A DNA stretch of 64,000 nucleotides, from the NCBI GenBank assembly GCA_008828725.1, contig MEHQ01001183.1, forward strand, positions 310,001 through 374,000. The letters run 5' to 3'. The position numbers were made by a program, and so were the translations under genes. Positions 12,201 through 21,439 of the stretch are shown here, piece after piece (the stretch's first letter is position 1; each line of letters begins with the position of its first letter). The notes beneath the pieces were generated by a model. The model did no database searches and was not told the DNA's origin. It saw only the letters and a list, made by a program, of their open reading frames with translations. The DNA comes from Saccharina japonica (lineage: Eukaryota > Sar > Phaeophyceae > Laminariales > Laminariaceae).

Positions 12201-14375
12201 GTGGCTGGTATTACTACTGTATGTTGTCTACTCATGTCGTTTGTTTTCAGTAAGCGTACCTTCGTAGCTTTACACGGAAATGGCGCATACATGTTTGAGC
12301 CATATTCGGACGTATGATATCCACACGCTGGACAACTCGACAATAGACAAGAGTGTAATATTGGGCATTTGACCAAAATGGGGAAAACCCCGATATATCG
12401 TGACAATAAGGGGTCATTGGTTTCTGCCGATGGGTACGCCCATGTACACTGTCAAACGGACTCGAAATCAAAACCTGATGCGTTTGCCAAACTCACATGA
12501 CATCTCCCTATCATCCACAGCGTGCTTTGTGTGTTTTTATATGTTTATCGGCTGAACAAGAGCGAGCACAAGGGGAGTGTGAGTATATCACCCTTTTTTA
12601 TTGCCTACGCGAGGGTATCCACCCTTCCATCTACTGTGTTTGGAAACTTCCCCTTTTTGCCGTAACGTCCCCCTTTTCGGCACGTGGCGGTAGAATGTCC
12701 CCCGTACTGGGTCCAAACGACCACGGGTAAGTGACCACTCCATGTTTTGGTTGTTGTGGCGCGCCCAACAGACGACGTCTCACGTTCAAAGGACAAACGG
12801 CTCGTACCCATGCAAACGTGGTCAGCATATCAGCATACGTGATGTGTGTATCACAACGGATGATTCCGTGTGTACTGCCTGCATAACATTATGAGAGTAG
12901 GTCCTGTGACACGCACATCTGGGTCGAAATTGTGGTGTACTTGTGTGGCCCTGATCATCAATGCATTACATTGGTTGGCGCCCTGTGCCCTGTGGTCCCC
13001 ACAAATCACTAACATATATTACGAGTAGACGCAAAAATATACCAGAGGATAGTACTGATCTGGTACTGCTTGCTGTTGTACGTATATTGAGTAGCACCGG
13101 TACCGCCTTATACGTATACGCGTATATCAGGTACGTTCCATGGTGTAGAGGAAATGAGAGTCCTATTGTACTAGGCAGTGAGCTGTTGAGCTGTGCGGTC
13201 ACAGTGATGCTTAGCATATGACCACGAGTATACCGTGAATGATTGCGCTGGGCCGTTGGATTGGTGTTGACGACCACCTCTGTAACGACCATTTCGACGC
13301 CGGTGCATGGTAGTGTGCCTCCTTTAGATACGATATATGGAGGGTGTTCCCCTTTTTGTCAAATGCCTTACAAAAACCTGCGCCACGACTGAGCTCACAT
13401 AAGACCGAAGTAGTGTGGCCTACAGCAGTATAGCACATTCAATAATCCCCATTCCTTTTTTTTTGCAATTAGATATCTTTAAGAGGAATCTGGCCACTAT
13501 CCCAACGTACGAAACCTGGGGACTCTGCTCAACGAGCAGTAAGCGTATTGATGCACCTGTATAGCAGGAGACAGACGTTGGTACCTTCGTTGAGCAAAAC
13601 GCCGTACTCCACTGGAAACCATATAACAGACACACATTGGGCAGACGTTCTAACGATGGTTCTGGCAGCAAAAAGGCGCTGGGCGTAGGAACGAACGCTG
13701 ACGTATGCTACGGTATTGTAGAGCCGCACCATGCTTTTTCCGGGGGTGGTCACTTGAGGAGCTCTATCCCCCACCCAAAACCAGATTTGCGGGTAGACTA
13801 AAAGTGCTCGCCGGCGAACATTTTCCTGGCTTAAGTGTAAAATGAAAACAATTCAACTCAAGAACGAAAATCAGACGATTATGGGTTTAGGAGGCCCGTC
13901 ATTCAGAGACCGATTTCAGCCGAAAAACACTTCCTCTATCGTAGCACGCGTCTGCTTCAGTCACTGCGATGGTCCTGGCAAGAACTGTGCCCTATACAAA
14001 ACATATCGGCAGCGCATCCCTCGGAATGCAGGTAGTTGACAAATATCTCGAAGACCAGAATTATCAACTGCAATCACCGTTGCTGCGCTCCTGCCTTCAT
14101 CGTGCTCGATTGTTCGCAACGCTTCACTGTCCTGCGCTGTCGTCATATTTGTTCTACACCTTCAGCTTGGCTCGTTTAGAGTCTGTACAAGTTTTGCAGG
14201 AGTGCACCTGCCATGTCCAGGGGACGTTCACATGGCTGTCCAACTTGGTACTGATCATATCTCGGCTTCCAGCATCAGTACGGCTCCAGTTTCCAAAAGA
14301 AGCGCCCACGACCACGAAGGTGTTGTTCAATCCGTTAACTGCACCAGACACCCAATCGGCTGCGGCCGCTCCGTT
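80..14375 (-). CDS. Transmembrane receptor-like protein kinase with SBBP-type repeats (9 exons placed; incomplete at the C-terminus and N-terminus)
   Basis: Exons in transcript order: 14375-14208, 10741-10598, 10180-10013, 7698-7531, 6454-6287, 4803-4636, 3922-2855, 1425-1234, 223-80. Every exon length is a multiple of three, every placed junction is phase 0, and each has a consensus-like AG acceptor and GT donor. The spliced product visible here is about 796 residues: six beta-propeller-like repeats, a Ser/Thr/Pro-rich stalk, one transmembrane helix followed by RRRSR, an acidic low-complexity linker, a helical bundle like the MLKL N-terminal domain, and the start of a tyrosine-kinase-like (TKL) kinase with GKGGFGAV and AAAK. 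The repeats should face outside and the kinase inside, so a surface receptor is the natural reading. The rest of the kinase lies beyond base 1. A signal-peptide exon is not secured. The order of parts is read from the sequence; family names come from motif recognition without a search. Confidence 0.8.
224..1233 (-). other. Intron of receptor kinase
   Basis: This is a 1.0-kb intron between the helical-domain exon and the kinase-start exon. Short frames occur on both strands but none has a recognisable product, splice context or repeat signature. Confidence 0.7.
1234..1425 (-). CDS. Receptor kinase exon: C-terminal half of MLKL-like helical domain
   Basis: The 64 codons follow a TCTAG acceptor and end at CAG|GTGAGA. 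They encode amphipathic helices, for example VEDVRDAVGDLVQIIKTYQ and then RRQEEAEAVIDAAISRLQ. Heptad-like spacing and the charged, aromatic-poor composition fit the later helices and brace of a four-helix-bundle adaptor placed just before a kinase. Both flanking introns are phase 0. Confidence 0.8.
1426..2854 (-). other. Intron of receptor kinase
   Basis: A 1.4-kb intron. A 114-codon minus frame at 1802-2146 is open, but splicing it in is not needed because the helical domain reads continuously from the exon at 2855-3922 into 1234-1425. Confidence 0.65.
2855..3922 (-). CDS. Receptor kinase exon: stalk, transmembrane helix, juxtamembrane linker and first helices of MLKL-like domain
   Basis: This 356-codon exon starts after TATCAG at 3923-3928 and ends GAG|GTGCGT. 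Residues about 25-103 are rich in Pro, Thr and Ser, which suggests an O-glycosylated stalk. Residues about 104-124 (MVAALSSVIVFILMVGAGWVY) form one hydrophobic span, and the following RRRSR marks the cytosolic side. Residues about 125-280 are acidic and Ser/Gly-rich. From about 284 the sequence becomes helical: DIGVGYAVMAAAEEMARFS, then IPGVTEAAGLVIVLMNLV, then VRRCRSVMVLLRRAASVFEE. The I-P-G-V-x-E-A-A pattern with a later R-C-R-S is the pattern I associate with MLKL-type N-terminal domains of algal and fungal TKL kinases; this is recalled, not searched. This is the longest uninterrupted frame of the gene and is visibly richer in G+C than the introns around it. Confidence 0.85.
3923..4635 (-). 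other. Intron of receptor kinase
   Basis: A 0.7-kb intron between the last repeat exon and the stalk/transmembrane exon. I see no repeat family or RNA gene in it. Confidence 0.65.
4636..4803 (-). CDS. Receptor kinase exon: extracellular SBBP-like repeat 6
   Basis: This 168-nt exon encodes 56 residues starting DGTGGYDRWLGMLANVDGSV and ending QVWRWQ. It keeps the frame of the other repeats: DG start, D-R, V/I-L-A-G in the middle, L-D-x-x-G near the end and W-R-W-Q at the donor (CAG|GTGACC). The loop is Gly/Asn-rich (WGPGENANAAEG) where the others have W-x-G-x-N-x-G. Confidence 0.85.
4804..6286 (-). other. Intron of receptor kinase
   Basis: A 1.5-kb intron. Short direct repeats of the form GTAACGAGCAAGGACCATG occur near 5820-5895. 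No gene is supported here. Confidence 0.65.
6287..6454 (-). CDS. Receptor kinase exon: extracellular SBBP-like repeat 5
   Basis: This 168-nt, 56-residue exon follows CGACAG and ends CAT|GTACGT. It starts DGTIAADSVHHVAVGIDGSV and continues FLAGATYGDWSGVNAGESDF, then KLDADGNETWRWH. The last residue is His where most repeats have Gln. It is the best match to the consensus repeat among the six. Confidence 0.9.
6455..7530 (-). other. Intron of receptor kinase, with a low-complexity repeat block
   Basis: A 1.1-kb intron. About 7060-7290 contains runs of A and short G+C-rich words such as CTGCGGCGAAAAG and CTTCGACGAAATAG, similar in style to the block at 11.16-11.67 kb. Together they look like fragments of one uncharacterised repeat. 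Confidence 0.55.
7531..7698 (-). CDS. Receptor kinase exon: extracellular SBBP-like repeat 4
   Basis: This 168-nt, 56-residue exon follows TTGAAG and ends CAG|GTGAAG. It starts DGTEQEDRLNCVGVGKDVAV and continues VLAGSSRGNWDGINFGDRDF, then TLDSDGNEIWRWQ. A frame open into the upstream intron is chance, because all sister repeats begin exactly at this D/N-G. Confidence 0.9.
7699..10012 (-). other. Intron of receptor kinase
   Basis: A 2.3-kb intron. It includes CAG/CAGCAGCA-type low complexity near 9065-9150 and short homopolymer tracts. I found no further repeat exon with the DG...WRWQ signature on the minus strand. Confidence 0.6.
10013..10180 (-). CDS. Receptor kinase exon: extracellular SBBP-like repeat 3
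   Basis: This 168-nt, 56-residue exon follows AACCAG and ends CAG|GTAACC. It starts DDTGEAGQLKDLAMWEDYVI and continues LFAGYTEGDWNGPHTGDEDF, then KLNADGSLEWRWQ. An ATG at about residue 15 is internal, since the first 14 residues align with the other repeats. Confidence 0.88.
10181..10597 (-). other. Intron of receptor kinase (shortest seen)
   Basis: A 0.4-kb intron between repeat exons 2 and 3. Nothing notable is seen inside. Confidence 0.65.
10598..10741 (-). CDS. Receptor kinase exon: shorter, diverged repeat 2
   Basis: This 144-nt, 48-residue exon lies between TTTGGCAG and GAG|GTGAGT and has no start codon of its own. It begins NGSSEEDWVTTVSVAKYGSI, continues VMGGYRQSSSTHVAVRFDAD and ends GTFVSQSE. 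The N-G start, D-W, V-x-V, G-G in place of A-G and F-D-A-D-G match the repeat. The W-x-G-x-N-x-G loop is missing and the terminal W-R-W-Q is replaced by SQSE. It keeps phase 0 at both ends. Confidence 0.75.
11160..11670. repeat. G+C-rich block of GTTGCGC / GCGCAAC words
   Basis: The palindrome-prone heptamer GTTGCGC and its complement recur at about 11171, 11183, 11249, 11273, 11304 and 11658. They are separated by A/T-rich stretches with CGCCGTAG words and a short G+C-rich run with CTGCGGGGGGCTTGC. Many small hairpins are possible. It lies inside an intron of the receptor kinase, and I do not recognise a family. Confidence 0.5.
12360..13010 (+). repeat. Dispersed repeat A, copy 1
   Basis: Collinear with 18355-19110 in direct orientation. 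Shared landmarks include GGTACGCCCATGTAC-like, GTGAGTATATC, CTACGCGAGGGTATC, GCCGTAACGT and CCCACAAATCA words. The copies carry many substitutions and small gaps. Neither has a coding frame or visible terminal repeats. Confidence 0.8.
13870..13960 (+). repeat. Dispersed repeat B, copy 1
   Basis: The words CCCGTCATTCAG and CTATCGTAGCACGCGTC recur in the same order at 33425-33520 and 57800-57905, with a similar left part (TTAGG..AGGAG/GCCC). It is about 90-110 bp, has no frame, and the family is unknown. Confidence 0.6.
14208..14375 (-). CDS. Receptor kinase exon: extracellular SBBP-like repeat 1
   Basis: This 168-nt, 56-residue exon starts NGAAAADWVSGAVNGLNNTF, continues VVVGASFGNWSRTDAGSRDM and ends HVNVPWTWQ before CAG|GTGCAC. 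It is preceded by TTTGCAG, as expected for an acceptor. Immediately upstream, an ATG at about 14453 opens a frame starting MGTQLSIIVACLLCATYS, a convincing signal peptide, but it meets this exon one base out of frame. Either an indel separates a first exon from its repeat, or the real first exon is elsewhere and the ATG is coincidental. Confidence 0.82.
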
Positions 14376-14963
14376 CTGCAAAGCAAACACAGCGGCGCCG
14401 TGAATAGGTTGCACACAGCAGACAGGCAACAATAATGGACAGTTGAGTGCCCATGGTCAGTTTAGTGGTCAATGGATAGTCGTTTTTACCTTCACTACTA
14501 GGTCACAGATGATTATTAATGTATGGTCACCAGTGTACCCCCGCTAACGTATCGCATGGACAATAACAAACAGCTGAGGCTTTGTTCGAAGAAAGTTCGC
14601 AGTTTCGCGTAACATAGTTGTCTGAGGTCTGGGATTGGTTTAGTCATGTGCGTATGTTTTACACGTTACCCCTTACATCGTTCTTCCCCTTTTGCTAGAA
14701 AAATAGTGGTCCCTTATCCAACTAAACACAAATTTTCCCTTTTTGCTAAATACATTACCTATACGAGCTGGTTCCAAAAGCAAAACGTTAACTTCAACCT
14801 TTGGCCGATAAAAAGCGCAATACGCAGCGATTTCCCCACAAATTGAAGTAATTGATAATTGATGTATTCCTCCCCTCCCTTAATTCATCCATACCGAGTA
14901 CAGTACAAGACACTCAATAAGAAACGATGTAAACTAGATCAGTAGGTACTGGATGTAACAGTT
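14376..14963. other. Intergenic sequence upstream of the receptor kinase exons
   Basis: This should contain the receptor kinase promoter or first exon. The ATG frame at about 14453-14380 (minus) reads like a signal peptide. At 14762 an isolated TACGAGCTGGTTCCA marks one end of a transposon family found complete at 34.1 and 45.5 kb. Confidence 0.4.
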
Positions 14964-17308
14964 CACACCCTGGACAATAGACAATAATCTACTTGTCTAT
15001 CAATAGTTTCCTATTATAATTGTCCGTCTATTGTGGTCCTCAATACCAATTAATTGAAACGCATCAAGCTCGGTCGTCCAGACAATATTTATTGATAGGC
15101 ATCCACCAGGCCCTATTGTCCATCCAATTTCTAGTATTATACATCCACCTACGTTAAATGTTCAAAGCAACTGGCAATAATAGTTGTCGACGATACTCAA
15201 TTGTTCAACCCGTAGCCCATTGAAATTTCGTATCCCATTCTATTGTAACGCTCACATCCTGTTGCAGCATATTGTAGGCGATAATTGCTCCGGCAGTTTC
15301 CTTTTATTGATATCCTTCTAAAACAATTGTGCTGGCATTTCCATTTAAATGACGCCGTTATAAATCAAATGTGCTGGCGATTTCATTTAGTTGACATCGT
15401 TCTAATTTTTTGCGCGGGCAACTCCATATAATTGACATCCTTCTAGACAAATTGTCCCGGCAATTCCATTTATTCGGCTTCATTCTAAACCGATTGTGCT
15501 GGCAATTCCATTTGATTGGCATCCTGCTAAATCAACTGCGTGGGCAATTATGTTGAATACAAATATTTTGAAATAACTGTCCTGGCAAGTTCTTTTTCGG
15601 ACAGACTTCGAATTCAATTGTCTAGACAAACAGGCATTTGCATTAAAGAGACAATAGTATTTTGCCCGTCAATTGATTCCTGACGCTGCAATTGGAATTT
15701 TACACCAATGGGTGCATGAGGATCTTGTTGGTTTAAGTTGCAAAAGCAAACGGTCCATGAGGCTGCCTATCGATTGGAATTGCCAGGCCAATCGATGCAT
15801 GAGCCGGACTATCAATTGGAATTGCGCAGGCAACATGTTGCGGAGGGTGTCACTACATGAAATATCTCGGACAAGATATTTCGTGGAGGATTAATCAAGA
15901 AGAAACTGTTTTTAGATCCCCTTTCTGCTCAAGCCTTGGACAATAGACATCGCAGTAGACTATTGCGCCTACAATATACACACCGAAACGGCTATCCATT
16001 GCAATGAGGCGGAAAATTGACTCCTAACATAATATCGCAACTGGAATCGCAAAGGCAACACTATATTGTAGTCCGCCTACTATTTCAAATTGCTTGGTAA
16101 ATTATTTTAGAGCTCCGTGGTTTAACTGGAATTGTCTCCTCCAACGTGTTCGCTGCGGACTCCAATACGCTATTCCTTCTTCAATGGGATATATATGGGA
16201 CCTACCCACAATGGATTATTGCATTTACAGTAGATCTTCCGGAAGTCCATTTACTTGGAATTAGTCGAGATATTACTTTCGTGATGCATCTGTTAGTATG
16301 AATGGTTCTGCCAATAGGTTTGTGTCCTGGCCTTCCAATAGAAAGCAAATATTTGCTAGTCTTGTCTTATAATTAGAATGATTGCCCCAGAATATTTCTG
16401 TTCTGACCTTCCAATTGTAAGTGTTACCAGAAATATTTCTATTCTTGTCTATTAATAGGAATGGTTGGATCAATGGGTTCATACCATGACCTTCCAATTA
16501 AAAATGTTTCAAACAATTATTGAAGGTCTTGTCTATCAATAGGAGTGATTTGGTCCATAGATCCATAGATTTCTGTCCTGACCCTCCAAATTTAAATTTT
16601 CGGTTGGGTCAATGGACTTCCTCCTGATCGTCCAACTGTTACTGTTCGATTATTTTTGTTTTTGACCTAGACAATTCCAATTATTTGATCGTAATCGACA
16701 TATTTTGGTTGGAGAATTCCAATTTATAGACAGCCCTCGAAAACAAATGGCTGGACCATTCTCACAATTACATAATAGATCTCACCCAGAAAACAAATAA
16801 CTCGACAATTTCAATTCATAGACATCAATCGAAATCCTTTACGTAGATGGACAATTTAATTCAATAGATGACATTCAAAATGAATTGTCTCCGCAATTCC
16901 AATTAATTGACAGCACCCGAAATCAATTGTAGGCATAATTCTAATAAGTAGACAGCACCCAAAATGAGTTGCCCGGACAATTCCTATCGGTATACTTCAA
17001 TCGAACTAATTTGTTTGCGCAATTCAAAATAATAGACAGCATCCGAAATCAATTGTAGCCACAATAGACTATTGTAATAGGAATTGTCCGAAGAATTGAC
17101 CAGGCAATTCCAGTCAATTGACAGCAGGCAAAAACAGTTGTCTGGACGATTCCAATTAGTAGACAGCATTCAAACTGTAATACCCGGATAATTAAAATGC
17201 ATATACGTCAACCGAAATAATTTGGTTGAGCAAAATCAGTTAATATACAACACCCAAAATCATTTTAAGACACAGTAGACTGTTGAAAAGGGAATTGTCC
17301 TGGGTGTG
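14964..17308. mobile_element. 2.35-kb TIR element filled with degenerate AATTGTC / GACAATT motifs
   Basis: The ends are inverted: CACACCCTGGACAAT at 14964 and ATTGTCCTGGGTGTG ending at 17308, differing at one position in 15. Both ends are flanked by AACAGTT (14957-14963 and 17309-17315), a candidate 7-bp target duplication; if the inverted repeat is taken to include GTTC, the duplication disappears. The interior is a dense degenerate array in which AATTGTC, GACAATT, CAATTG, GTCTATTG and GACAGCACCC recur every 20-60 bp on both strands, with A+T-rich composition. No transposase frame is present, so it would depend on an enzyme made elsewhere. Confidence 0.65.
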
Positions 17309-17315
17309 AACAGTT

Positions 17316-18354
17316 TCAAGTTGACGTCGTTGAGAACACGGATTCGAATCTCAATGTGTACTGTCGTTTTACCGGAATGCTTTTGATATACCTACCGACG
17401 TTTTATAAAAATTTAAGTTTTGGCCGCCGTGCGCCTTTTCGTTTCCGTCCGTTCCGATCTGCTTCCTCGGTGTCCATGAGATGTATGTGAGAGATCGAGG
17501 ATGAAGCTCGTGTAGCACAACGTTGGATGCCACGGGCAGTCAGTCATAGTACGGGTATGAACGACGACAAGACAAAACAAACGCTGTACCTTGATGTAAT
17601 AGGGAGCTCAAGCGCCATGTGTCAAGTGTGTCTGCCGTGGTCGCACTTGGAACCCCATGCTCGCTCCTGCATCGATTCATGTTGGTGTTTTGCTTTGCGT
17701 TTTGTTTGTAAATATTTTTTGGTTTTCCCTGGCTTTCATTGATCTCTGCTGGTTTTGATTGTTTCAGGGCGGCTTTCTGTCGTCCGTGCGCCCCCAGTTT
17801 CCCTCGTTGTATTCGGAGTGGCTTATGGGAGGAAAAAAGCCAAACATAGGTACACCTAGGCATTTCAGGGCATTTTAATTGTACACATCGTATGGCGGTT
17901 TGGAAAGGGTTTCCTGACCGCTGCGTCATTGACCAACACTCTGTCGTACGACCTAAAATGGCTCGAACTGTGCACAGGTACATCGGTACACCGATCGTCG
18001 CCTTTAGTTGAGCTCCACCGTTTTCTGTCCTCAATCGTCCTTACACAAGGCTCTCATCATGCATCCTTTGTGGTCACAAATTCATATCGATCATTCGTCC
18101 ACGCGAAATACCGGAACTGTCAGCCACTTCACCCCACATGTCAACACCAGCGCCCGATTAGACTACGAATCACTGCGACGGCAGCTTCCACCGTAGACAG
18201 CACGGGCCACGTAAGACACTGAACCCGTGGTGCATTTTAAGTTCTTACGTGGAAATCTAACGCAGGCCAAACTAACTCCGGTATATCGGCCTCCATATAA
18301 ACTTGCAGTTTAAATGTATACGTATATAATATACGTATATTACCAAACTTCCTA
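17316..18354. other. Intergenic, no gene supported
   Basis: A 164-codon minus frame (17540-18034) is open but has no recognisable motif and no splice or start context that favours it. The rest is unremarkable. Confidence 0.4.
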
Positions 18355-19110
18355 TTTTCTAGGGCATGTGAAAAATAGGGGGACAACCCCCATATATAGT
18401 GACTAAAAGGGGGACCTTGGTTTTGGCCGACGGATACGCCCATGTACTTTGTGCAATCGACTCAAAATCAGACCCTGATGCGCTTGTTTGCCAAACTCCC
18501 GTGGCACCTCCCAGCCATTCACAGCCAGTGTTTTATATATATATATATGTGTGTATAGCGGGTGAACGAGAGCAATGAAAAGGGGGGGGGTGAGTATATC
18601 CCCTTATTTGGCTTTCTTACGCGAGGGTATCAACCGTCGCCTCTACCAAGTTTGAGAAGTGCCCCCTCTTCGCCGTAACGTTCCCCGTTTTTGGCACGTT
18701 GCAGATAGATTTCCCTCTTACTGGGTAAAACCGATCACCTGTAAGCGACCACTGCATGTTTTTTGTTGTTGTGGCAAGCCGAACAGACGATGTCTAAAGT
18801 GTGGAGGGCGTAAGCTTTATTTTGACCCATCCGCCGGAGGATAAAAATAAAAATAAAAAATGTCTAAAGTCAGCACTACCGACGGCCCATGCCCAGTCTA
18901 CCGTGGTTAGCATATGAACATGATACGTGATGTGCATACGACACCGGTTGATATTGTGCGTATTCCCTGTGCATGTCATCTTTAGAGCAGGTTCTGTGAC
19001 ACCCACATATGGTTCAGAAACGTGGTGTCCAGGTGTGGCCATGCAAACCAATGCATTCCATTGGTTGGGGATCTGTACCCTGTAGTCCCCACAAATCATG
19101 ACGCAACTAT
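18355..19110 (+). repeat. Dispersed repeat A, copy 2
   Basis: Partner of 12360-13010. This copy has acquired a (TA)n stretch near 18536-18550 and an A-rich insert near 18840-18860 absent from the first copy. The match fades after CCCACAAATCA. Confidence 0.8.
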
Positions 19111-20589
19111 AATAGCACAATCACAACGGAAAATCTACAAAGCGGGTACTGCTTGCACTCGGTGTTCAGTACTACTCATGCCCGCGGCACTCGCAGGACT
19201 TTAAGTCTTCAGTTCTGCGCGTACGTCATGCTTCCAGCACTCACAGCTGTATTTTCAGGGCGCCAGCACTCGGGTATATCAAAAGGCTCTTTTCAGCACT
19301 CCGAGCACAAAATGTACTCAGTACTCCGAGTATACTTACGAGTATACGGTGAGCATCTATCTGTTGGTGTTCGTATCTTGCGGCGACTTCTCACCAGGTC
19401 CTCTTAATAGGTGCATGCGTAGTTTCGCTGCTTCTTTATTACGATATCAATCGCTGGGTATACGTGGCATTATCAATTATTGCCAAGTGCGTACATACTA
19501 CTATTAATACTCGTGCGTACTCACTATTCCCTTCTTCCCCTCGCTGCCTCGGCAAAGTTTTTGCTTTGGCATGGCCCATAGCGAGGGGGGGGGTCTTTCT
19601 AGCGAGCAAGGCTAGGCTCACCCTCAAGCGGACCGATACCTTCTTGCGGCTGCGCACCCGCCGCGAAGCGTGTGCAGCGGTAGAGTTGGATCGGCACTGG
19701 TGCGTTAGGCGCAAAAGTTCAGATGCACGCGCCTTTTTGGCCGTCGGTGTAGACAGCAATGTCCATCTCACTTTTGTGCGCGGAGGCAGACGCCATCAGA
19801 AAGGTGGACGGACACTATGTACACGGCCCTAGGTGTGTTTGCTAGAGGGAGCTGTACTGTCTCAGTAACCTGGCTTCGCCATCAAAGGAGGAGGGAGCGT
19901 GTGGCGACGAGCTGTTGTTTGGACTGGTCAATCCCTTCAGCGCGAGAATTTTTATTTTCCAGACCAAGCACCCTGAGTGCAACGAGAGAGAAAGCGAGGA
20001 GCCGACTGGGAAGGACAGCAACGAGAGCGTGTACGGACGGAGCGGGTCGAGTGTGGTCGTGCTAGGACTGGCCGAGCGGCACCGGAGCGGCGCGCCTGAG
20101 CAGCAGCACAGCAGCGCGCCGGCGCAGCAGCACAGCAGCGCACAGGAGAAGCGATCCGGAGCACGGACGACATCGACCCGTGACGGACGAACATTTTTGT
20201 TTTTCTGTTTTCTGTTGACAAATTCTTCGCTTTTTCCCCCGAATGTTGTTGTTGGGTCGGTGTGGATGACGTCACTGGTTTTGTAGAGAGACGCGGCAGA
20301 GATGGCGCGGACACCCCGGGTGCCTTCATTGTGTGCCTGATCGTGGAAGACCCCTTCAATGTGGAACGATTCCTAATCAGTGTCGATGTTTATAATGCTG
20401 TGCCTAACACAGACGTTCAGGATAGATTCGAGCAATTGTCAATTGACGTGATGGCTTTGGTTGGCTGTTCTTTTTCACTGTGTGCCCGCGGACTGTCATT
20501 CCGGCAGCACTTCAGACAGCAGCTGCGTGCTCCATCTTGTTGCCACGCCTACCGTGTGTTTTTGTACAGACAGCACTTCAGACAGTAGT
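19111..20589. other. Intergenic, G+C-richer, no secure gene
   Basis: Several overlapping frames are open at 19.46-20.6 kb on both strands, including one from 20262 that starts MDDVTGFVERRGRDGADTPG. None has a recognisable domain. CAGCACTTCAGACAG is directly repeated at about 20504 and 20571. This may be a decayed retroelement 5' part, as it leads into a LINE-like 3' end at 20.6-20.9 kb. Confidence 0.35.
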
Positions 20590-20905
20590 TACGCTGTAGT
20601 CGGCAAATTCATTGGTAAAGAGTGGGAGGGGGGGGGTGGGGACGATGCTGCTGTAGTCGAATGGAGATTGCGGGCGTGTAGTTCAGTTTTGGACACGCAT
20701 AACATGCTGTAGGGATTTTAGGTGTACCTCTTCGGACTTGTGAATCCTTTCCCTGCTAAGTGTACGTGTTCTTTAGGATTCTCTGATGGCTCTAGCACTT
20801 TTGTGACCACGGGCCGTGATCTTGCTAGATCAGACTATAGGGATTAGCAACTGAAACGAGTTTTAATGTGAAGATAACAACAACAACAACAATATATATA
20901 TACAT
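20590..20905 (+). mobile_element. LINE-like 3' end fragment
   Basis: It ends in GAGTTTTAATGTGAAGATAAC followed by (CAA)n at 20876-20892. The TTTAATGTG-A-GA words and a microsatellite tail are shared with the end of the LINE at 23.75 kb and fragments at 28.27 and 57.55 kb. Shared 3' ends with a simple-sequence tail are typical of non-LTR retrotransposons. Confidence 0.5.
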
Positions 20906-21439
20906 TTCAATACAAAACTTCGATTATGTCGATTTTTGATCAGTTTTGTATGCATACCTCTAATAGGGCGACGACAAGTCCCTTTTTGTGTCTCTCTGTT
21001 TAGCCGCTCTTCATAGTACTCCGTAATGTTGTACTTTGAATTTGACATTTGATACACGAGTAGGCGTGCGTACAGCGTTGTTGAAGCTGTGCGCCGTATT
21101 GTAGGAACGTCTTGTGTGCAAATGCAAGTCGTACTATTTTATGTAAATATATATTATACCTGGTATAGCAAAACTGGAAATTTTAGCATTGTACGGCAAT
21201 TTTCGTCTATCAGCTATTATTAAGTACCAGTAGTCGTGTACTCGTACCCATCCAGCACAGAACCCTCTAAACAGTGCCCAGATGCAAGCCACATGAGTGT
21301 ATTTTGCATTCGATCGTATAGTATATCTATATGTGCGAGCACGCAGGTCCTTGCACTGCGCACCAATATCAAGGCCTTTAACTCGCTCAGATGAACAGGC
21401 GTCGTCAGACGCAAAAACCCTTGAATATGCATATATACA

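Larger units (their letters stand above)
10742..14207 (-). other. Long intron of receptor kinase containing repeat copies
   Basis: A 3.5-kb intron. It holds the G+C-rich GTTGCGC block (11160-11670), one copy of a dispersed repeat shared with 18.36-19.11 kb (12360-13010), and a fragment of a second dispersed repeat (13870-13960). No additional repeat exon was found. Confidence 0.65.

Noticed and set aside
11765..12406. 213-codon minus frame
   Set aside because: Lies in an intron of the receptor kinase and partly overlaps dispersed repeat A; the start is not an ATG in good context and no motif is visible.
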